From Flavobacterium zhairuonense (GTDB lineage: Bacteria > Bacteroidota > Bacteroidia > Flavobacteriales > Flavobacteriaceae), in assembly GCF_004352915.1 (NCBI RefSeq), contig NZ_SJSY01000074.1:124001-188000 (forward strand): a stretch of DNA of 64,000 nucleotides, in the 5' to 3' direction. The position numbers were made by a program, and so were the translations under genes. Shown here in pieces: positions 59,049 through 64,000 of this stretch. The notes under the pieces were generated by a model. That model worked only from the letters and a program-made list of their open reading frames with translations, had not been told where the DNA came from and searched no databases. Numbering within the stretch: position 1 is the first letter of the stretch; each line of letters begins with the position of its first letter.

Positions 59049-60485
59049 TTATTTTTTGTTTGGCTGATCAAAACCTTTTCGAACCATGACGCCCCATTTT
59101 TGTTCTTTTTTTCCAAAGAAATACCAATATCCTTTTAATGAAGCATAAACATTTACAGGATGGTAAACAAACGGCTCAATAGCCGCCATCCCGATCAATG
59201 TCAGAAGTTCTTTGTAATTAGAATATGTCCTGTACAATGTCTCATCAATCAATATTGAAATTATAGTGATGGAAAAATAGAAAAGATATACTAAAAGACT
59301 CACAATCAATAAATACTGATAATTTATAATATTAAGTATAAAGCTGGCTATCAAAATAATAACTCCTATGAGCTCGATTATGGGAACTAAAAACTCAAAG
59401 CTGAAAAAGAAAGGCAAAACAAGCAAACCAGTTCTTCCATATTTCGGATTTAAAAACATTTTTCTGTGCAGATAAAGTGTTTGTATAAGTCCTCTTGCCC
59501 AACGTATTCTTTGTCTCAAAAAAATTTCTCTTGTACTTGGAACTTCAGTCCAGCAAAGTGATTCGGGAATATATTTGATTAAAAATTCTTGGTTGGTACT
59601 GTGCATGTATTTTCGCATTCTGGTAATAAGCTCCATATCTTCGCCAAGAGACTGATGCCAATATCCGCCAGCTTTTATTACTATTTCCTTATCAAACATT
59701 CCAAGTCCGCCAGATACTAAAAGCAATCCATTGATTTGGCTCCAAGCCATTCGTCCAAATAAAAAAGAACGAACATATTCTAATTCCTGAAAACGTGGAT
59801 ACCATTCTTTTGGATAATGTACTTTGAACAAAAAACCTTCTTTTACATCGCATGAATTCGAAATTCTAATTCCTGCACCAGTAGCTATAATACGAATGCT
59901 GCTTTCCATAAAAGGTTTTGCCAATTTAAGAATGGTATTTTTTTTTAAAATGCAATCAACATCAGTACATAAAAAAAGAGGATATTGTGACGAATTTATG
60001 CCTGCATTTGAAGCATCGGCTTTGCTCTTGCCGTTTATTTTGTCTACAACAAGCAATTTCGAATAAACGGGGTTTTTAGATCTGTAATGCCCTCTAACAG
60101 GCTGTGTATGGATTTTTTCCTGATAATAAAAATCAAATTTTACCAATTCAAATTCGGCTATCAATTTTTCTAGCGTGTCATCAGAGCTTCCATCATTTAC
60201 AATAATAATCTCATATTTAGGATAAGTAAGCGAAAGCAGTGATTTTACATTATAAACAATATTTACACCTTCATTGAACGCAGGCGCTACAATTGAGACT
60301 CCTAATATATGATTGGAACGAAGCAAAACTTCCTCTTCAAGATAACGCTGATATTTGACATGTCGTATGATTGCCAAATAAGACATGCTGGCTAAAAAAA
60401 CATAAAATAAAATATAAGCAATAGAGAATATGCCTGCAAAAATTGCATAGCAATGAATCAGCAAGTAAAAAAACTCCTGTATCAT
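59049..60485 (-). CDS. Processive-type glycosyltransferase family 2 (Pga/cellulose synthase-like)
   Basis: A 478-residue inner-membrane GT2. An N-terminal helix pair (about 8-38) is followed by the catalytic domain: SIVAPAFNEGVNIVYNV, VNDGSSDD (Asp98), TDVDC (Asp175, Asp177), LGEDMELITRM (Asp283, the catalytic base) and RQRIRWARG, which is the Q(Q/R)xRW motif of processive synthases (Gln325-Trp329). About four C-terminal helices complete the pore region. These enzymes polymerise a UDP-sugar and pass the chain through the membrane. It overlaps the upstream HEAT gene by ATGA, so translation is coupled. The sugar polymer cannot be named from sequence. Confidence 0.95.
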   Translation of the reverse strand: MIQEFFYLLIHCYAIFAGIFSIAYILFYVFLASMSYLAIIRHVKYQRYLEEEVLLRSNHILGVSIVAPAFNEGVNIVYNVKSLLSLTYPKYEIIIVNDGSSDDTLEKLIAEFELVKFDFYYQEKIHTQPVRGHYRSKNPVYSKLLVVDKINGKSKADASNAGINSSQYPLFLCTDVDCILKKNTILKLAKPFMESSIRIIATGAGIRISNSCDVKEGFLFKVHYPKEWYPRFQELEYVRSFLFGRMAWSQINGLLLVSGGLGMFDKEIVIKAGGYWHQSLGEDMELITRMRKYMHSTNQEFLIKYIPESLCWTEVPSTREIFLRQRIRWARGLIQTLYLHRKMFLNPKYGRTGLLVLPFFFSFEFLVPIIELIGVIILIASFILNIINYQYLLIVSLLVYLFYFSITIISILIDETLYRTYSNYKELLTLIGMAAIEPFVYHPVNVYASLKGYWYFFGKKEQKWGVMVRKGFDQPNKK

Positions 60486-61543
60486 AATTCTACTTTTCTA
60501 ATATGGTTGATCATTTTTTGAGTATCAGGATCTTGAAGCCCTAATTGGTCGATGCCTTTAGAATCTAAGTTGTTGAAACAAAAAACCATTTTCAGCTTTA
60601 CATCTTTTATTTCCTGTTTTGGGATTTCAGTCTTTAAGAAAGAAATTGTTTTTCCTGATCCAATTACAGCTAAAGTCTCCAATATTTCGATTTGAGTATC
60701 TCGCGTTTCATAAGGAAATATAGAAAGAAGTTCATCTTCAGCCTCATATAAAAAAAGTTCACGAATGGCAATAATTACATCAGTTCGTAATGCTTTATGT
60801 TCGTGGTTAAGCAATTTTATAATTTCAACAGATTTATTTCTATAATTATAAAAAACCATTGTCATTACGGCTAATTTCAAAATGGCTTTGTTTTTAGAAT
60901 GTATCCAAAAATCGATGTCTTTTGGCATCGGAATGTTTTCTGAATGAAGTACATCCATCACTTTTATAGTTGTAATACGCGAAACTTTGACAGGAATTTT
61001 GTCTAAAGCCAGCCAATTGCCTTTTGAAAGTGCTAAAAATGCAATATTGGCATTCGATAGAATAATTTTGTTGGGATGCAGTAAATATTTCTTTATCATC
61101 AATATTCCCGGAGTGTAGCCTAATGCCTGAAAATGATAAAAGCCAATGCACTTTTTGTATTTTCTAAAGTCTCGGATCAAACGTGCTGAATAATGATTTA
61201 ATTCAAGTTGTTTGTAGATGGAAAGGATATTTTTAGCTGTTTTCCCTTTCAAATTGCTTTTCATGCGAATCATATCGTCAATCAGCATGTCTTTACACCA
61301 GTTTTTGTGTATGGGAATTTCAGATTTGAATTGCGAAATTTTATATTTTAAAGTGTTTTTATCTGGTTTTGAAAGTGTAATTTCAGTTAAGAAAATTTCT
61401 GATTTGCGAATAATGCGGGATCGATACGGCAGTGTGAATTGATAACGTATTCTTTTAAAAAGCAGAATTACGATTAAAGATAAGGTTGTGCATAAAAAAA
61501 AAGGAATGACAAAATATTTGATATAATCTATAAGTTGCTCCAT
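60482..61543 (-). CDS. HEAT-repeat-like membrane protein at the head of the polysaccharide operon
   Basis: A 353-residue protein with one N-terminal transmembrane helix (FVIPFFLCTTLSLIVILLF, about residues 11-29), a basic juxtamembrane KRIRYQF, and a cytosolic all-helical rest. Units such as AILKLAVMTMVFYNYRNKSVEIIKLL, LRTDVIIAIRELFLYEAEDELL and TQIEILETLAVIGSGKTISFL look like HEAT/PBS-lyase repeats. It is translationally coupled to the GT2 (ATGA). Its place corresponds to PgaD, a small membrane partner of PgaC, but size and fold differ. An accessory subunit of the synthase is the natural inference. Confidence 0.85.
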   Translation of the reverse strand: MEQLIDYIKYFVIPFFLCTTLSLIVILLFKRIRYQFTLPYRSRIIRKSEIFLTEITLSKPDKNTLKYKISQFKSEIPIHKNWCKDMLIDDMIRMKSNLKGKTAKNILSIYKQLELNHYSARLIRDFRKYKKCIGFYHFQALGYTPGILMIKKYLLHPNKIILSNANIAFLALSKGNWLALDKIPVKVSRITTIKVMDVLHSENIPMPKDIDFWIHSKNKAILKLAVMTMVFYNYRNKSVEIIKLLNHEHKALRTDVIIAIRELFLYEAEDELLSIFPYETRDTQIEILETLAVIGSGKTISFLKTEIPKQEIKDVKLKMVFCFNNLDSKGIDQLGLQDPDTQKMINHIRKVEL

Positions 61544-61614
61544 ACCAATAGCTTTATACTGTAATATTACGAAAAAAAACAGAAAAAAGCTAACGAAAAG
61601 AACTCAGTTTAGGA

Positions 61615-62379
61615 TTAAAATCCTTCAAAAACGCCTAAGCCAAAAAGAGCAAAATCATATTTTACAGGGTCTTGACTGTCCATTTCCCGAAGTTTTAAAT
61701 CTAACTCGGCCAAAGCTTTTCCGTCGTTTTGCTTTCGCGCAAGCAAGCCTAATTTTCGTGCAACATTTCCAGAATGAACATCTAATGGGCATGATAAAAT
61801 CGATGGAGAAATGCTTTTCCAGATTCCAAGGTCAACTCCTTTTGCATCTTGGCGCACCATCCATCGAAGGTACATGTTGATTCGCTTTGCGGCAGAATTA
61901 TTCAAAGGATCTGAAATGTGTTTTTGGGTTCTGGCCAAATGATCGATTTCGAAAAATATTTTTTTGAATTCGCTGATGCTTTTCTGCAGACTGTTTTCTT
62001 CTTGGTTTTTGGCAAAAACAGCTTCAAGTCCGCCATGATTTTTATAAATATGCTGTAGTCCTTTGATGAAACCGCCCAAATCTTTTCCGTTGAAAGTGCG
62101 GTGAACAAAGTTTTCTAATCGGGCTAAATCTTCTTCAGAATGTGACATGACAAAATCATAAGGCGTATTGCCCATTAATTCCATCATTTTATGCGAATTT
62201 TTGATAATCATTTTACGGTTTCCCCAAGCAATAGATGCGCTTAAGAAGCCGGCAATTTCAATATCTTCTTTTTGTGAAAATAAATGCGGAATTTGTACAG
62301 GATCGCTTTCTATAAAATCCTGATTATTATATTGAATGACTTTTTCGTCTAGAAATTCTTTAAGTTCTGTTTTATTCAT
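61615..62379 (-). CDS. TIGR02757 (DUF2400) family protein
   Basis: A 254-residue cytosolic protein of the TIGR02757 family. Signature segments include ESDPVQIPHLFSQKEDIEIAGFLSASIAWGNR, read as the opening VQIPHLF and SIAWGNRKMI, then YLRWMVRQD, LDVHSGNVARKLGLL and the C-terminal DPVKYDFALFGLGVFEG. The family resembles DNA glycosylase/HhH helical proteins; no activity has been shown to my knowledge. Its start overlaps the end of the upstream membrane-protein gene by 8 bases. It is followed by a 71-bp gap to the HEAT gene, which may or may not be in the same operon. Confidence 0.9.
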   Translation of the reverse strand: MNKTELKEFLDEKVIQYNNQDFIESDPVQIPHLFSQKEDIEIAGFLSASIAWGNRKMIIKNSHKMMELMGNTPYDFVMSHSEEDLARLENFVHRTFNGKDLGGFIKGLQHIYKNHGGLEAVFAKNQEENSLQKSISEFKKIFFEIDHLARTQKHISDPLNNSAAKRINMYLRWMVRQDAKGVDLGIWKSISPSILSCPLDVHSGNVARKLGLLARKQNDGKALAELDLKLREMDSQDPVKYDFALFGLGVFEGF

Positions 62380-63997
62380 TTTCAGAAAGTTTTTTAGCGT
62401 AAAATCCGTCTTTTAAATTATTTGTACGCATTTGCGGAATAATGTGAAAATATTTCCTAAAATAATCAATTTGCTGTTTGTTCACACAAGGAAGTTCTCC
62501 GTTTCCGTTTGCCCAGAAAAACTCGTTTTTTACAGGAGAATTGTATTTTAAGTTTCCAAGTTGAATTACTTCAAAAGTAGTATCATTTTTGGTGTTTTTG
62601 TTTGGAAAAATGACATTCGAAATTGAAAAATTGCTGTTTTCCATCATTGACTTATTATTTGTAAACGTAGTAAGATTTATTGGCACGAATAAAACAATAA
62701 CAACGGGCAATAATGAAAATAGCATCAAAAATTGAATCATTTTTTTATTTTGGACAAAAAACAGCAGACAAAACAATGAAAAGAAGAGCACAAAATTCAT
62801 AAAAAATCGATACTGTGGCGATGTGATTAATAACAAAAACAGCTGAATTGCCATTATTGAATAAAGTGCCCACAGCGATTTTTTGTTGTGGAATTTATAA
62901 ATGAAAAACGGAACAATAAAAATCAAAATGATGCTTATTTTATTGAATATTCCGTTTAGCTTTGGCATTGTTAGCCATTGAAAAAATAGCGCTGCAACAG
63001 AAAAATTTTCATATTGATTTTCGGTAACAGAAAAGCCGAAATATTTTATTTCATTATAATAAAAATGCTGAATCGAATCTGGAATACTATAATCCATAGT
63101 GAATAAAGTATCGATTCTTGAAGGAAAAATTGGCGCCCCACAAATGATCATATTTTTGATCACAAAGAGCAACAATACAATTATGCTCAATACAACAGAT
63201 TTTGAAAGTTTGTTTTTGAGAAATTTAAAATTGTAACTCAAAATAATTATTGGCACTAGAACCAAAGTCAGCGTCGTGTTTTTGATATAAAGTAAAAAAA
63301 GTACCAAAACCACCATTAAATTAAATTTCTCCAAAGTTGTTTTTTCGAAGTTTTCTAAGAAGTAAAAAAACAAAATGAAGGAAAAAACATAAACCGGAAT
63401 ATCTGGAGAAGGCGCACTGATGAACTGAAAAAAGAAAATATTCATCAAAGGAAATAATCCGATAAGCAGAAAATTTTTGTTGCTGTTTTTATAATATTCG
63501 TTTAGTTTTAAAATGGCAAAAATGTTTCCTAAAAGCAGACAAAATCCGCTTAGGTCATTGAAGTTTTCATATAAAAACGAAAAATTATAAACGCTTTGCA
63601 CAATATGCCAGCCACTGGTTTGTCCGAAAAAAAGATGCAGATTTACTAATCCTTTTACAAAACCATATTCATTTAGCCATTTTATGGTTTGTATGTAATA
63701 CGATTCATTGTCAATAACGAAAGGAACAGTAGTGCACTGCGCAATTATTAAAGCCGAAATTAGTATTAGAAATAATTTTGAAAAGGTTGTTAATTCTTTT
63801 ATTTCTAGTAAAAAAGAATTGTAGATCACAAAAATGGAATCACAGAATCTGGATACTAAAAAAATATTTAGTAGCGCAAAAACAATGTGGAATTCAATAT
63901 TAATTCGTCCAAAAATCGCCCAAATACTAGATAGAATTGTGACAGAAAATAAGCCTAAGATCGATGTAATAATAAAATTTTGGTTTTTTAATCCCAT
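62372..63997 (-). CDS. Polytopic membrane protein, possibly 5'-truncated by the window edge
   Basis: A membrane protein of at least 541 residues with about ten hydrophobic helices and a short soluble C-terminus (from about residue 470, LGNLKYNSPVKNEFFWANGNGELPC). The acidic start of the first periplasmic loop (VPFVIDNESYYIQTIKWLNEYG) resembles GT-C-type membrane glycosyltransferases and the LIC_10190-like family, which are usually longer at the N-terminus. The frame is open to the window edge, so the true start may lie outside. It overlaps the TIGR02757 gene by 8 bases. Sugar-linked function is inferred only. Confidence 0.75.
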   Translation of the reverse strand: MGLKNQNFIITSILGLFSVTILSSIWAIFGRINIEFHIVFALLNIFLVSRFCDSIFVIYNSFLLEIKELTTFSKLFLILISALIIAQCTTVPFVIDNESYYIQTIKWLNEYGFVKGLVNLHLFFGQTSGWHIVQSVYNFSFLYENFNDLSGFCLLLGNIFAILKLNEYYKNSNKNFLLIGLFPLMNIFFFQFISAPSPDIPVYVFSFILFFYFLENFEKTTLEKFNLMVVLVLFLLYIKNTTLTLVLVPIIILSYNFKFLKNKLSKSVVLSIIVLLLFVIKNMIICGAPIFPSRIDTLFTMDYSIPDSIQHFYYNEIKYFGFSVTENQYENFSVAALFFQWLTMPKLNGIFNKISIILIFIVPFFIYKFHNKKSLWALYSIMAIQLFLLLITSPQYRFFMNFVLFFSLFCLLFFVQNKKMIQFLMLFSLLPVVIVLFVPINLTTFTNNKSMMENSNFSISNVIFPNKNTKNDTTFEVIQLGNLKYNSPVKNEFFWANGNGELPCVNKQQIDYFRKYFHIIPQMRTNNLKDGFYAKKLSENE

Positions 63998-64000
63998 TAT

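Noticed and set aside
1..64000. tRNA, rRNA, tmRNA or insertion-sequence genes
   Set aside because: No cloverleaf, rRNA core or transposase-like sequence was recognised on either strand; a covariance-model search would be needed to exclude small RNAs.

Overview
The window looks like a chromosomal stretch from a Flavobacterium-type member of the Bacteroidota. The DNA is AT-rich and start-site Shine-Dalgarno signals are weak. The best promoter matches follow the Bacteroidota -7 consensus TAnnTTTG. It carries a SusC/SusD pair, a hybrid-type sensor ending in a LuxR-like HTH, many small lipoproteins, an alpha-oxoamine synthase resembling the sulfonolipid (capnine) enzyme of gliding flavobacteria, and several families seen mainly in this phylum (DUF4834, TIGR02757, DHCW cupin, BatA-type VWA protein). 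No rRNA, tRNA, CRISPR array, insertion sequence or prophage was seen.

Layout. 0-5.4 kb: small exported and cupin proteins, an RGG-tailed DEAD-box helicase, RdgB and a DUF2809 protein, mostly on the minus strand. 5.4-7.7 kb: a GH88 glycoside hydrolase followed by two paralogous lipoproteins. 7.7-15.4 kb: membrane-anchored FMN glutamate-synthase-like protein, NYN/OST-HTH protein, alpha-oxoamine synthase, lipoprotein, GNAT-fold protein and an outer-membrane beta-barrel. 15.4-23.5 kb: plus-strand genes for DUF4834, YfhO, a two-gene nucleotidyltransferase module whose 55-aa first gene is easily missed, a GT4 glycosyltransferase, a Wzx-like flippase and an MscS channel. 24.2-27.0 kb: uvrA.

27.2-38.9 kb is a compact polysaccharide utilisation locus: sensor/regulator, SusC, SusD, a PKD-domain surface lipoprotein, a lipoprotein GH16 and a second, exported GH16 placed after a terminator. 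The two GH16 enzymes suggest a beta-1,3-glucan (laminarin-like) substrate. A small sigma-70-family factor with a good promoter and a 54-aa basic protein follow at 39.2-40.0 kb.

40.5-55.1 kb is mainly housekeeping and lipoprotein genes. Two oddities stand out there: an endonuclease III with none of the four iron-sulfur cysteines, and a dihydroorotase homologue that has lost most of its metal ligands. The gaps between convergent genes here are filled with palindromic elements, some sharing their end sequences.

55.2-61.5 kb is the most distinctive block: a tight five-gene minus-strand operon of HEAT-repeat membrane protein, processive-type family 2 glycosyltransferase, YaiO-type TPR/beta-barrel outer-membrane protein, DUF4838 glycosidase-like protein and a single-domain response regulator whose phospho-acceptor aspartate is replaced by threonine. 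By analogy with the Pga system (PgaC synthase, PgaA TPR-barrel porin, PgaB glycosidase) I read this as a candidate synthase-dependent surface polysaccharide system. Its last part, 61.6-64.0 kb, is a TIGR02757 protein and a polytopic membrane protein cut by the window edge.
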